Below the pieces are notes generated by a model. It did not search any database and was not told the DNA's origin. It saw only the letters and a list, made by a program, of their open reading frames with translations. DNA of 64,000 nt from Lojkania enalia (lineage: Eukaryota; Ascomycota; Dothideomycetes; Pleosporales). Each line of letters begins with the position of its first letter. Positions within the stretch are counted from its first letter, which is position 1. The stretch lies in assembly GCA_010094045.1 (NCBI GenBank), contig ML986580.1, positions 512,059 to 576,058 on the forward strand, written 5' to 3'. The position numbers and the translations under genes are program-made. Positions 11,376 through 21,849 of the stretch are shown here, in pieces.

Positions 11376-12440
11376 ATGTCCTTCATCCCGCGCACCGTCT
11401 TCCCGGCACAGACCTCCCTCCCCCGCTCCTATTTCCTAGGCCACCATAAGTCCGGACTCCAGAAGATGAAATCGCTCCTCAGTACCATCGACCTCGTAAT
11501 CGAGTGCCGCGACTACCGCATCCCCCTCACATCCCGCAACCCGCTCTTCGAGAAATCGCTTGAAGGCAAAGAGCGCGTCATCGTGTATACAAAACGCGAC
11601 CTAGGCGGCGGTAAGGAGGTGGCAGATAGGGAGAACGAGGATATCGTGAGGGGCTGGCATTATCCTACTCCGACGTTGTTTACGAGTAGTTTAGAGAAGG
11701 AGAAGGGGAGTGTGGGGCGTTTGCTAGACTTCTTGAGGGAGCATGCGAGGGGGCAGTGGAAGCTTGTAGGACATAGATTGTTGGTGGTGGGTATGCCTAA
11801 TGTGGGAAAGAGCACGTTGTTGAACAATTTGAGAGCGATGGGGGTGCGGAAGGGGAAAGTTGCGCAAACGGGAGCGCAGCCGGGGGTTACGAGGAAGGTT
11901 GGGAGCGGGGTGAAGATTATCAATAGCGAGGATGAAGATGATGTTGGTGGAGTGGGGGCGAGGAAGGGGGTAGGAGGAGGTGTGTATTTGCTTGATACCC
12001 CGGGGGTTTTCATTCCGTATGTGCCAGATGCGGAAGCTATGATGAAGTTGGCGCTTTGTGGAAGTGTGAAAGATACGGTTATTCCGCCGGTTATGTTGGC
12101 AGATTATCTGCTTTACCATGTTAATCGCGTCGATCCGACATTATACAAGGAATACTGCGAGCCGACAAACGATATTGTTCAGCTGCTTGAGGCTATTGCG
12201 AGAAAGACGGGAAGGCTGGTGAAAGGAGGGGCACTAGATACGCAAGCATGTGCTCTTTGGATGATTCAAAGGTGGAGGACTGGGCATTTAGGAAGGTTTT
12301 TGCTTGATGATGTCACAGAAGAGGCATTGGAGAAAGCGAAATTAGAAGAACAGGAAGTAGCTCCCAGTATTAGCCAAGCCAGGAAGGTCGAGAGGCAAAG
12401 GAGAAGCGAGAGAGAACGAGCAAAAGGAGCTATGAAGTGA
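11376..12440 (+). CDS. MTG1: Mitochondrial ribosome-assembly GTPase MTG1 (YlqF/RbgA family)
   Basis: Circularly permuted GTPase that acts on the mitochondrial large ribosomal subunit. Single exon, 354 residues. The G motifs appear in permuted order: G4 TKRD at residues 72-75, G1 GMPNVGKST at 139-147, G2 GVTR at 170-173 and G3 DTPG at 207-210. An N-terminal YFLGHHKSGLQKM followed by DLVIECRDYRIPLTSRNP is typical of the family. An acidic/glycine-rich insertion (about 184-203) lies between G2 and G3. The C-terminus is basic and coiled-coil-like. The N-terminus is basic and free of acidic residues for about 37 residues, compatible with a mitochondrial presequence. Confidence 0.9.
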   Translation: MSFIPRTVFPAQTSLPRSYFLGHHKSGLQKMKSLLSTIDLVIECRDYRIPLTSRNPLFEKSLEGKERVIVYTKRDLGGGKEVADRENEDIVRGWHYPTPTLFTSSLEKEKGSVGRLLDFLREHARGQWKLVGHRLLVVGMPNVGKSTLLNNLRAMGVRKGKVAQTGAQPGVTRKVGSGVKIINSEDEDDVGGVGARKGVGGGVYLLDTPGVFIPYVPDAEAMMKLALCGSVKDTVIPPVMLADYLLYHVNRVDPTLYKEYCEPTNDIVQLLEAIARKTGRLVKGGALDTQACALWMIQRWRTGHLGRFLLDDVTEEALEKAKLEEQEVAPSISQARKVERQRRSERERAKGAMK

Positions 12441-12615
12441 AAGTATTCTTCCCAAAGTTCAAATTGTGATCTTAATAAAGATTTCTCACAACTGCTCGTC
12501 GGAGAAGCATTGTTCTCCGGAAAAACCACACAAGGACTACTAGAGCTCTCAAACGGCCGCAGTTGATGAACGCATCAGAAAATTTCTATTTATGCAACAG
12601 CGGTCAGCATTCAGG

Positions 12616-12665
12616 GTTTTTTCTTTTTTTTTTTTTTTGGAAAAAAAAAAAAAAAAAAAAAAAAA
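12616..12665. repeat. T-run / A-run homopolymer palindrome
   Basis: About 23 T (one C interruption) then GG then about 25 A, between the convergent ends of MTG1 and the next gene. The two runs are complementary and could form a perfect hairpin. Homopolymers this long are also prone to assembly and sequencing error, so exact length is unreliable. Confidence 0.8.
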
Positions 12666-12723
12666 GAGAATGATGGATAGAATGTTACTCTGCTCTCGGC
12701 TGCCCGATTTCTTTATTCTTCCC

Positions 12724-13101
12724 TTATACTTCAGCATCCTGTCCATCCTGCACCTCGACTTTCCACCCGAAAAGCCATTTATATCCGTCCAACATCTTAA
12801 CCTTTAGAGACCTTAATGGTTCCGGGCCTCCCCGGCTCTCTTCGAACACCTGGCCATCCATCGCCAGCGTCCGAGATTTGTAGCTCTGAAAATCATAATC
12901 GTGACCGAACGAATAGCTGTCTGGAAAATATGATAGTACGATAACTATCGGCTCCTCCTTATAAGATTCCCGGCCGCGCCGGAAAGCAAAGTACAGTAGA
13001 GTTAGCTCACGCATCAAATGATGAAGATGCCAGTGGCCGCGGCGAAATGCGTGCGTAATCAAGCTGGGAGAGCTGGTCTGCTTAGGCTGATCATTGGGCA
13101 T
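12724..13101 (-). CDS. Small conserved-looking hypothetical protein
   Basis: I do not recognise the family. The frame encodes 125 residues, starting MPNDQPKQ, with a basic, histidine-rich segment HAFRRGHWHLHHLMREL, then the aromatic YFPDSYSFGHDYDFQSY and a C-terminal LDGYKWLFGWKVEVQDGQD. Codon use and amino-acid composition look coding (balanced, few Ser/Arg-only runs), unlike the shadow frames nearby. It ends 283 bases from MTG1 in convergent orientation. No signal peptide or membrane segment. An upstream exon on the minus strand cannot be excluded. Confidence 0.5.
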   Translation of the reverse strand: MPNDQPKQTSSPSLITHAFRRGHWHLHHLMRELTLLYFAFRRGRESYKEEPIVIVLSYFPDSYSFGHDYDFQSYKSRTLAMDGQVFEESRGGPEPLRSLKVKMLDGYKWLFGWKVEVQDGQDAEV

Positions 13102-15434
13102 TTCAAAGGGTGCGTTGAGGTTTGAACAGTCAACCTCAAAAGTCGGAATTCACGTGTGTTCCAACAATTGACAAGAACATAGCTAGAACTATGTATGCTA
13201 CGAATGTGGTCTTTAGCTAGCCGATTTGCTCCGAAATGGATTGCGACTTCATGCAACGAGGCAACCGATCCCGCCCTCCGTTGCTCCTGTCGTAAATTAT
13301 CAACTCGGAAGCATCGAATACTATCTTCATCGACACCGCTCCTACCCACTACCATCTTCTATCGTACCCATTCATTCGCTGAAAAGTTCACCCGTACGAG
13401 CGCGACCGCGGCATATGTCTTCACAGGTTCGCGGTACGAATTCTGATAGCAAGGACGAAGACTAGACTTTTAGGCTTGTCAATGGGACATGTCTGACTTA
13501 GGCTACGAATTAATAGTAGTGAATAAGAAAGCAGGCAAGGGCTATGAGCATGCTAGGATTTTATGAGAGATAGCGCGGGAAATTATTAAAATACCTTCTG
13601 CGGCAGAGTTATGTGAATATTCTTATCGCTTGGAGTAAGGGAGGGTGTAGGATTCGCAGACTGACCCCTCAAAAATAAGGACACGCGCGAGATTCAGTAG
13701 TAGACATTCGATGGATGAATTGGTGTTGCATCGGAAAAATATCTCACATGTATAAGAACTATCACCGCACTAATCTACATAATCGCCTTTAAAAAGAAAA
13801 ATCTTTAATATGCGAATAACGTCATATGCAACCTTATACATTCACCATCAAGCAGTCTTGCGTAAACGATCTTTCAAACATACTTCATCCTAGACTTAAT
13901 ACTGCAGAACCACCAACTAACCTCCAGCATCAAGCCAATCAATTGAAAGTAGGGTAAATATAGAGCAGATATAGCTGTCGAATTATGGTCTGACAAGAAA
14001 CCAGTCCATATATGGAGGCCTCACAAAGCATCGCAAACAATACGCTCAACCGGTGTAGTCCTCGCCCTTACAACTAGAAACAGCTCTGGGTAGATTAGTG
14101 ATTCTAAATTAAGCATTACGGAAATAAAGGGCCTAAAGCACATCAGCTCCAATTACAACGCAGGACATTCATTGCGAAGATGTTTCTTTCTCTCTCTCTT
14201 TGAGCAGATACGAGACCTAGAGTTGTAGGCACAGTAACAAAAGTTACCAATTCCTACTCAATCTATGGAAGAAAGGAGAACAATCAAGTTCTAAATACTC
14301 ACTTGAAACATTGAATAGCGCCAAAACCACACCCCCCCTCCCCAACCTCATCTGTTTGATGTGTAATTCCTCCATCATATGGTTTAGAAATTCCTCATTC
14401 CATCATCAGCCAGTAAATATTCAACGTCTCGCAAACAAACGGTGACTATGCTATCCACCCGTCGATCCCTCACCATCAACATAACCGCAACGCCTTCGAA
14501 ACAACCCCATCCATCCTACTACAATGCACACGCAAACCTCCTATCGCAAGTGGCCCCATTCCCCACAACAAATGCCCCCCCACCTCTCTATCTCTTTCAG
14601 CTTAACACCCCGATCCCACAAACCTACTAACACCAGCCGTATCGTAAGACCCTTACACATTGAACAAAAAACCCGTAACCACCATGTTCCATATTCGTGC
14701 GCTCAGAAACGAATCATAACTCGTATTCCACGCATCCGAGCGGGTATCCCAGTCCAGTGCAGCCTGTCTCGGAGTCCAAACTCCCATGCTTCCGTACGCT
14801 TTTGTCGTGGAGAAGAAAAGACAAGAAGCCTCTGGCAAGGCCATCCATGCATCCATGCATCCATGCATCCCGACGCGTCCTGACATCTGGTCAACAACCA
14901 TAATGCTCATTTCTTTTACACACATCCCTGACATCCGTCCGCTGCAATGCCGTCTAGATCGCCAACATTGATATGATATATATATAGTAGGTTGTAGGGT
15001 CGCTGAATATATTTACCAAAAGCTCGACTTATAACATTCCCAAACACAACTAATACGGAAAGAGCCTTAGCGCCGCTATGCCTACAAAATCAATCCAAGC
15101 ATCAAACTACAATAGAAAACGCGCAACAATAACCCTGTTTTGCGGAAGCAAAATCCAAAGAGCATTACCAAACGTCACTCAGGAACACTAATTGTATAAC
15201 ACTACCTACGACTAATCGCTACGAGCAGAACACGCAAAAGGAAAAATCGGACAAGGCTCGTAACCCGAATAGGCAAGGAGTTGGATCATGCTGGAAAGCA
15301 AACAGGGTAAGCGCATTTGCGAGAAGAGAAGGAAACAAAAACAGCGGGGCCAAAATACTCTGGTGCACTGATGAACCCGACAAAGCTTGTCAACTTGTGC
15401 TTCACAAGGCACAGACCCGCAATCCCACGAACTT
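13102..15434. other. Long intergenic region, no gene supported
   Basis: 2.3 kb with moderate AT-richness and many stops in all frames. A plus-strand frame at 13226-13465 (79 residues) and another at 14442-14630 have no recognisable product. A (CCATGCAT)n microsatellite lies at 14841-14870 and a short TA run at about 14974-14988. Part of the right end is probably 3' UTR of the secreted-protein gene. Confidence 0.45.
14841..14870. repeat. CCATGCAT microsatellite
   Basis: Three to four tandem copies of an 8-base ATCCATGC unit. No gene association. Confidence 0.75.
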
Positions 15435-16869
15435 TCAAAGCTCATGGCCACATTCGGTTTCCTGTTCGGTTACGGTCGAGGTGTGCTTATGAACGCTGCC
15501 GGTGACGGTAGTGGTCTTGGTCGCGGTAATAGTGATTATGCTGACAGTCTTTGTACAGGTAGCAATGGCAACTTTGTGAGTGGATTCTGGAAACTCTGGA
15601 TCGATGATCATGGCTCCATTCTTGGGGCAACCATGCGGGCCATCGATGACAATTCTCTGCTTCAGTTTGCCTTCATGCTTCCACTTAGCCTTGGCGCAAA
15701 CTTCGCCCGCCTTGGTGTCGAAAGGATGGTTCAGCTTGACCTTCATGCTTTTCCCTCGCTCTTCTAGCGAATGTGTATGGGTCGGGGCAGCAACGAAGAC
15801 GGTAGTAGCTAGACATGAATTAGTATCTTGGCTCGAGTGGAGGTATTGAAACTATAGGACGATTCTGAACGCCGCTTTCCATTCCTTTCTCGACGAAAGT
15901 GGTAGAGGCAGGAGAAGGGATTGAGACGACGGTGACGACTGGGCTAGGACTGGTCTAAGGAATAAGCGTGCAGAAAATGGGAGACTTACTGATAAACGCC
16001 ACGGTGTGACAAAATGTCTCCATTGGATTCGGTCCGCAGTCCATGGCGGTATCCATTCCGGACTCGCATTTGAACTTTTTAAATTTTTTCTCATGCTTCG
16101 TCCAGCACTCAAAGCAAAGAAGAGAAGCAGCGAAAGGATGATTGAGCCACATTAGCTTCCGGTGGTGCTTGGTCTCAGCAATTTCACGCTCTTCCTCGGT
16201 ATCATCCTGGCTGGACTCGCTAGCCGCTTCAAGGGCAGGCTCGTTACGGGGTGAAATGGCTTGGACAGCACTAGTAGCAGCGACGGTAAGTCCTGTTACA
16301 CTCTCCATGACTCGGTAGACAGAGGGAACAGGGCGGTTACTGTCGTCGAGATGCCATGAGGTTGCAGTGTGTACGCGAACCCTAGAGTAGGCGTCTGGAG
16401 GAGGAAAAACGTTACCGCACATGAACTTGACGGACTTGATGGTGGAGGGTAGAGCCACACAATCGTTCTCCAGGGCTGCCGGCAAATTGATATCCGTCTT
16501 GTGGAATGCCTTGTTATTATCAACGCTAGGGCAGTTGGGCTTATCGTAGACGATAGCGCCACATTGGATACCGTGATCCGCTTCGTGGATCCATCCTGCA
16601 TATTTGCTCTTGAGGGGAGCGTGGAACCTGATAGAAGCAGTGTCCATGTTTACACACTGACCGTCCTTCGGCTCGAGCTGCTTCTCGGGTGCAGTGTGGC
16701 CCTCACATTTCGCGTTGACCCATTGGCTGATGCGGACCTTGTCTTTGCGACAGTCAACGCCGCTGAGTGCCAGAAGCCCAGCGACAAGGACCTGAGCGTC
16801 GATATCAGCGGGTTCCGATGTGATGGCGATGGAAGAGATGGGAATACTGACCAAGCTAATGGGAGCCAT
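15435..16869 (-). CDS. Predicted secreted protein with two LNHPF repeats
   Basis: Family not recognised. Best model: 16869-16852, 16791-15990 and 15808-15435, giving 397 residues. The first intron (16851-16792, GTCAGT...CTCAG) is 60 nt and in frame; removing it joins MAPISL to VLVAGLLALSG, a good signal peptide with cleavage near residues 17-19. The mature part is cysteine-containing. Two related blocks occur: LNHPF..LLCFECWTKHEKKFKKFKC (about residues 231-255) and LNHPF..GEVCAKAKWKHEGKLK (about 295-325). The intron 15989-15809 is long (181 nt) and may contain a small extra exon, since an open frame with acceptor CCCAG exists there. The C-terminal part is threonine-rich. Neighbours give no clue. 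An extracellular or effector-like role is only a guess. Confidence 0.65.
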
Positions 16870-17749
16870 GATAATCCTTCGATACAACGCAAAACAATGT
16901 CTACACGCATGAATCGGCAACGACACACGAGGAAGAGATAAACATGAGGGAAGGACGAGGAGGTAGGAAATGGGGAGATGGAGAGTGGAGCGAGTGGTGG
17001 ACCGGACACAAACATACCTTGAACGTTCCAAAGCACGAGCAAGCTGAAGTGGCGGGTTGAGTGCTCTACAGTGGGTTGAAAGAGAAGTTCGAAAACGACA
17101 TGAAAGTCTCCTCTTAAGGGCTTTGAGAGGGAAGGCAAGATCGCCCTGCCTAGGTTGTCGTAGAAGCTGTACACAAGGCAGGAGTGATGTCCTCTACTAG
17201 TGCGACTTGCTCTAGAGGGAGAGAAGAAGCCATGGAGAGGGGGCAGATGGGGCAGAGTGAGGCAGTAGTAGGGGAGTCCCAAGAAGGGCAGAGCTAAACG
17301 AAACGAAGGAGAGGGCTGCCGACTGGGGAGTGGTTCGATGAGTGGCGGGATGGAGCCATCTACATGTGCCTGACAAAGCAATGGCGGTTTTGGGAACGCA
17401 GATGACAAACCTGAGAAATAACACAAAAAGGATGGCCATCGGGAGTAATTAGAGAGGGAAGCGTTTGAAGGAGAAAGGGAAGGCACAAATGGCGACACCT
17501 GGTCTTGCAACAACCCCGGAAAGGATGGAGGCAAACAACGTCGCAGCAAAATCGATAGCAGGAGAACCCCAGCAAGCAGTGAGAGCCGTGAGAGTAGTGA
17601 GAGAATGCTCATTCAGATGAGCGTTGCATACCAAACCTGATATCAATGCAGCCCCCCCAAGCCAATCCGCAACCCTCAACTCCAGAACTCCCTTGCAGGC
17701 TACCATACCAAACCCATCATCTCTACTTCGGACGGGCCCAATCCAACGC
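16870..17749. other. Leader/promoter of the secreted-protein gene and 3' flank of GCS1
   Basis: On the minus strand this stretch is strongly pyrimidine-rich, like the MRN1 leader. It is open over 16650-17612 in one frame, but the translation is dominated by Ser, Leu and Pro from CT-rich DNA and overlaps the secreted-protein CDS in another frame. Read as an untranslated leader. Confidence 0.55.
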
Positions 17750-19369
17750 TTACCAGTCTCCCCACCCATCGTCCTGCTTCTTCTCCGTCTTCTTCACCGC
17801 ACTGGTCCCAATCCCGCTAGGCTTCTTGCTCTGTCCCGTGCCTACCTTCTGCGTTCGCGCCTCGCCCGCACTCGCGAATTCATCCCAAAAGTCCTTCTTA
17901 TCTTTACTTGGTCCATTTGGCGCCGCCCCAAACTCATCCCAAAAGTCTCTCTTGTCAGCTGCAGGACCTTTGGGAACTTCGCCAAAAGAATCCCAGAAGT
18001 CTTTCTTTTCGGGTTCAACACCGCGTCTTTGGGGTGTAGATTCGTCACCTTCTACGAAACGAGTGAAGCTCTGCCCGGCGGCGGTGGCGCCGGTTTGGAT
18101 GTTTTGGCCCATCAAGGCGGCAGTGTTGCGGGCTTGGGATGCGAGGTCCGCTTCGGCGAGCTGTACACAGAATTAGTATGCCAGATTCACAATGGAACAA
18201 CTGCAGCCCAATTGTTGAATAGTGGACCGACCTTCTGCATTCCCGGCCTAACCCAGCCCTCATACCCAGACTTGCCCGCCTTACTTACACTCGCACCTAA
18301 CCACCCAAACCCCTTCGTCAGCGCCGCAACGGGATCCTTCTGGAAATCATCCAATGCCGGCGGCGCACCGGGCTCATCATTCTTCTTCCAGGAATCTGGC
18401 TCGCTGCCAAAGCCCCCGTACTTGCCGCCCTGATTCGGAGCAAGATCATCTCTCCTGTTCGCATTCTCTGCACCCATGCGCGCAAAGTAGGCTTCGTTCT
18501 GGGCCTTCTTCGACATGGTCGAAGTGCCCAAAGCAGGAGATCCCGGCCGCTGGAATCCCGGCTCATTACTCCTCGTCCTCGAAAGCGGCGTCTGGCTCCT
18601 GCTCCCCGCGGCACTCGCCCGCCCGCTCAACGGCGCATTGGCTCCCGCGCTGCTATCCTTCTTCGGCACCCTCTTGGGCAGGCTGCTCTTATCAAATTCC
18701 CTCCCCTCTACCTTGCAGCTCAGTCGCTCCTTCCACTCATCTCCCGCCTCGGAATCGTATCGCTCCTGGATAGAGCTTCCATCGAATGTGCGAGACTCTT
18801 TGATGTTGGACGGGTGTTCGTTGAAGAATTCTTGGAAGGGCTTGTTGCCGCCGGCCGCCATGCGTGCCAGTTCCGCACCCTTGAAAGCGTCCATGGTTAT
18901 GCTCCGAATGAATGAGATGTGCACGCCGAGACCGCGGTGGACACCGGAGCAGGAGAGGCACATGAAGATGCCGAGCTTGGGCGAGGCCTATTGTGCAGGA
19001 CATTAGCACATGGAGGAACGCGGCGGGCAAGCGGGTAGCGCTGGGTGTGAGGGCGCGGTAGGTAGAATCAGTAGTGAGAGTGAAGCAGCATACCCATTGC
19101 GGACTCGGCGCATTGCAATCAACGCAGACATTGTTCCCGTTCGTCTTCTGGATCTCAAGCAACTATACACACAAATCATTAGCCGGTCGCCTTCGTTGAT
19201 CTTTGCCCTATTGCCCGCATCGTCTTCCGCTTCTTCGCATTAAAGGGAACTCTGCGGCTCAAGCAACCGCTCCGAACCCTTAGATACCGGCGCAACTGAA
19301 CAAACAGAGCAATGAGTGCATACGTACCTTACTCCTCGTCTCTGGATCCACCTCCCACATTTTACTCAT
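17750..19369 (-). CDS. GCS1: Arf GTPase-activating protein, GCS1/ArfGAP1 type
   Basis: Stimulates GTP hydrolysis on Arf at the Golgi (COPI traffic). Four exons: 19369-19328, 19162-19094, 18987-18232 and 18160-17750, giving 425 residues. The zinc finger is C27-x2-C30-x16-C47-x2-C50, with the catalytic arginine R55 in GVHRGLGVH. It is followed by FIRSITMD and the ArfGAP core to about residue 135. The rest is Ser/Pro-rich, with amphipathic-looking FGWLGASVSKAGK near 265-280 (lipid-packing-sensor-like). The tail has three repeats of K-(K/R)-D-F-W-D-x-F spaced by about 17 residues, then DDGWGDW at the very end, resembling tryptophan-based coatomer-binding motifs of ArfGAP1. The third intron begins GTCGGT, a weak donor, but gives the family junction QK-LAEAD. 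Confidence 0.9.
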
Positions 19370-20202
19370 TATGAATGTTGGCTGTTGGGGTCGTGAAGGG
19401 CCCCGAAAGCGTGGCGCGTGCTGTGCAGTCGATGCTGGAGTTCGCTCGCCGCTGCCCCTCGGAAACGTGGCCAAGGCCCTCCACACCCCTTGCTCCTCGG
19501 ATCGTGCAGGTCAGCCGCAGGGGTAATCTTGCATAATCCTTGACACCCGGATCAGGCAATGGAGATTTAAATATTGAAGGATTCATTATGTCTTAAACTT
19601 TGTTTAAGGGGTTTGCCCTAGCGTCGAAGATAAACCATACCGGAGCGCTTCGCAATAGCACATTTGTGCCATTTCAGATTATCAATTCACCGTGAGGACA
19701 CAAAATTCAGAATATGACTATTGTTTATCCGAAATGAGCTTGAAGCCGTAGAACCTAACGTTCGTGGCTGGGTAGCTGTTCCGGTATTCTGTGAATACCA
19801 TCCAATGCCGTAGCCTAATTTCTTCTCCATCCCATCTAGCTAGCTGGTGCCGTTGACCAACAGCGGTACGCCAGATTCTTCCACTACCAAATCTGTCTTT
19901 CCTCCTATATGTACGTGACAGCATACAAGTTGAAGCCGACCATTTCCAGGTATAAGCTCAAGAAACAATTATATCAGAAGAAAATGCCACCGGAGCGAAA
20001 TGCTAAAGAGCCCATGAATACAGCCAGGTTACTGCAGTGGTCACATCGGACCGCACCTAACCAGAACGCCAGTACACCAATGCTAATTATATTAAGAGAA
20101 AAGTGAAGAAGGTATGTTTAGGCAAGGCCGAAGTTTTTTTTTATCATGAAGTCGTCAGGAAGTCAATGATAGAGAAATCTCAGTTGAGTATTTGTTCGAG
20201 GT
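19370..20202. other. Intergenic, GCS1 promoter and 3' flank of WSC gene
   Basis: Frames of 60-75 residues on both strands are not recognisable. No gene supported. Confidence 0.5.
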
Positions 20203-21849
20203 TCAATCTCTCTGGTGACCATCTTGCTGTCTGGTGTCAACCGACTCGCGGGGTTCTGGATCTGGATTGCGGACCTGGATGCTGTCAGCTTCTTGTCTGG
20301 AACCTTCATAAGCAGTAAGATGTACGTACGTTAAGTTCGCGTCCGTAGTCACGGCTGTCATCCAAGCTAGCAAAACTTCCCCGGCTGCCGTTGTCCATAG
20401 CCATGATCGCTGACGGATTGAGCCGTTGATCGAATACATATGGTCTACTACTTCTGCGGTCCGACCCAGATACAGGGCTCCCAGACTCGTTGTCCAGACC
20501 AATCCGGCTGTTGCGTTTGCTGTAGGTGGTCGTGATCCTGGGCGGGTACTGGGATTTCTCTCCTCGTCCAAGCAACCCGGCTTTGCTCATAGTGCTAACG
20601 TTGCGCTGCACTCCTGCTTGTTCATTATCGTTGTTACTCTGGTTCCTTCGGCGCCTCCATAGGAAGAACAAAATCCCGCCGACGATAGAGCAAAGTAATG
20701 CAAGGCCTCCTATGACACCCCCGACAATCGCACCGACATTGGTACCTTGTTTCTTGGTCGGGTCTAGAGTAGCGGGAATACCAGAGCTCGGCGTAGAGGT
20801 AACGGTCTTGGTAATAGGGGTGCCATTGTCCGTTATCGTTAGGGTTTGAATAATAGGCGAGGGTGGATCGGTAGGCTCGGGTGCTTTGCTTGAGTCCGTT
20901 GTGGAAGATGAAGGTGACTAGAAAAGGACGTTAGCAAGATTTTATGGCTTAGTACGCTGTCGCGAAAAGCAAAAGAAAGCGGCGCTATCATACAGGAGTC
21001 GAAGTGACTGGAGCCACGGAGGGAAACTCAGTGACCGTGCGAAAGACAGTCTCTTGGTCCCTTTCTTGGGAAGAGGAAGGAGAAGGACTTGGGGGAGCCG
21101 AAGAAGGCTGCACATAGTCAAAACTGGGTCCACCAGCACAGAAAAGACATATACCAGAACAACAAAAAGTTCTGTAGGCCGCAACAATCTAGCTTTAAAG
21201 CGCGATTGGTATTATTTTTTTTTTTTTGGCGAAAACAAGGAAACAAAGAGAACAGAGCACACAACAGCAAAATCAACGCTCGCACGCAGCAACATGAGAG
21301 ATTATACTGACTTGCGGCTCCGATGATATTAACTCCAGTGAGAGTGACTGAGATGAAGAAGACGGTAGAGGAAAGCTGGAAGGGCTTATACTCACGCTAG
21401 AGGTAGACTCGGGAGCTCCTTTCGTTCCGGAAGGCTTTGCAAGAGCGATGTAACCGAAGAGATTATCGGGTTGGTTGCCGCATTTCTCATCCGGGTAACC
21501 AGGGCAGTCTACGTCACAGTCTCCAACGGATTGCTGGTCGGCGGGAGCGTAGTTTGAGCACCAGCAGCTTTGGAACTGAACGATACCGAACGAGTATGGG
21601 GCACCTGCAGCATCGACGGTGCAATTGTCCTTACACCGACCGTTAGACATGTAGATGCTTTGAACTATAGGACAAGCTTAGCAAAGACTAATGGACAAGA
21701 GGGGTATTCTTACAGTAATCGAAGTCTGGGTTAGTGTTGAGAGGGGAGCAGTACTGCTGCGTGAGAGCTCCAACCGTCGACGGCATATATACGAGCACTG
21801 CCAGAAAGGCAATAATAGCAGATGACATGGCCCTCAAAAATGGATCCAT
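20203..21849 (-). CDS. WSC-domain cell-wall integrity sensor
   Basis: Plasma-membrane mechanosensor type (Slg1/Wsc1 family) feeding the Rho1-Pkc1 cell-wall pathway. Five exons: 21849-21714, 21664-21396, 21107-20994, 20917-20330 and 20274-20203, giving 392 residues. Order: signal peptide (about 1-28), WSC domain with CKDNC, QFQSCWCSNYAP and DCDVDCPGYPDEKCGN (about 29-120), a Ser/Thr/Pro-rich O-mannosylation stalk, one transmembrane helix GAIVGGVIGGLALLCSIVGG, the stop-transfer RRRR, then a Ser/Arg cytosolic tail. The last small exon adds VRNPDPEP, a C-terminal motif shared by fungal WSC proteins. Start: MDPFLRAMSS is taken at 21849; the internal Met at 21828 is also possible. The intron 21395-21108 is unusually long (288 nt) and carries a T-run. 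Confidence 0.85.

Noticed and set aside
16650..17612. 320-residue open frame on the minus strand
   Set aside because: It overlaps the secreted-protein CDS in another frame, and its composition (Ser, Leu, Pro) comes from the CT-rich leader. No domain or conserved motif.
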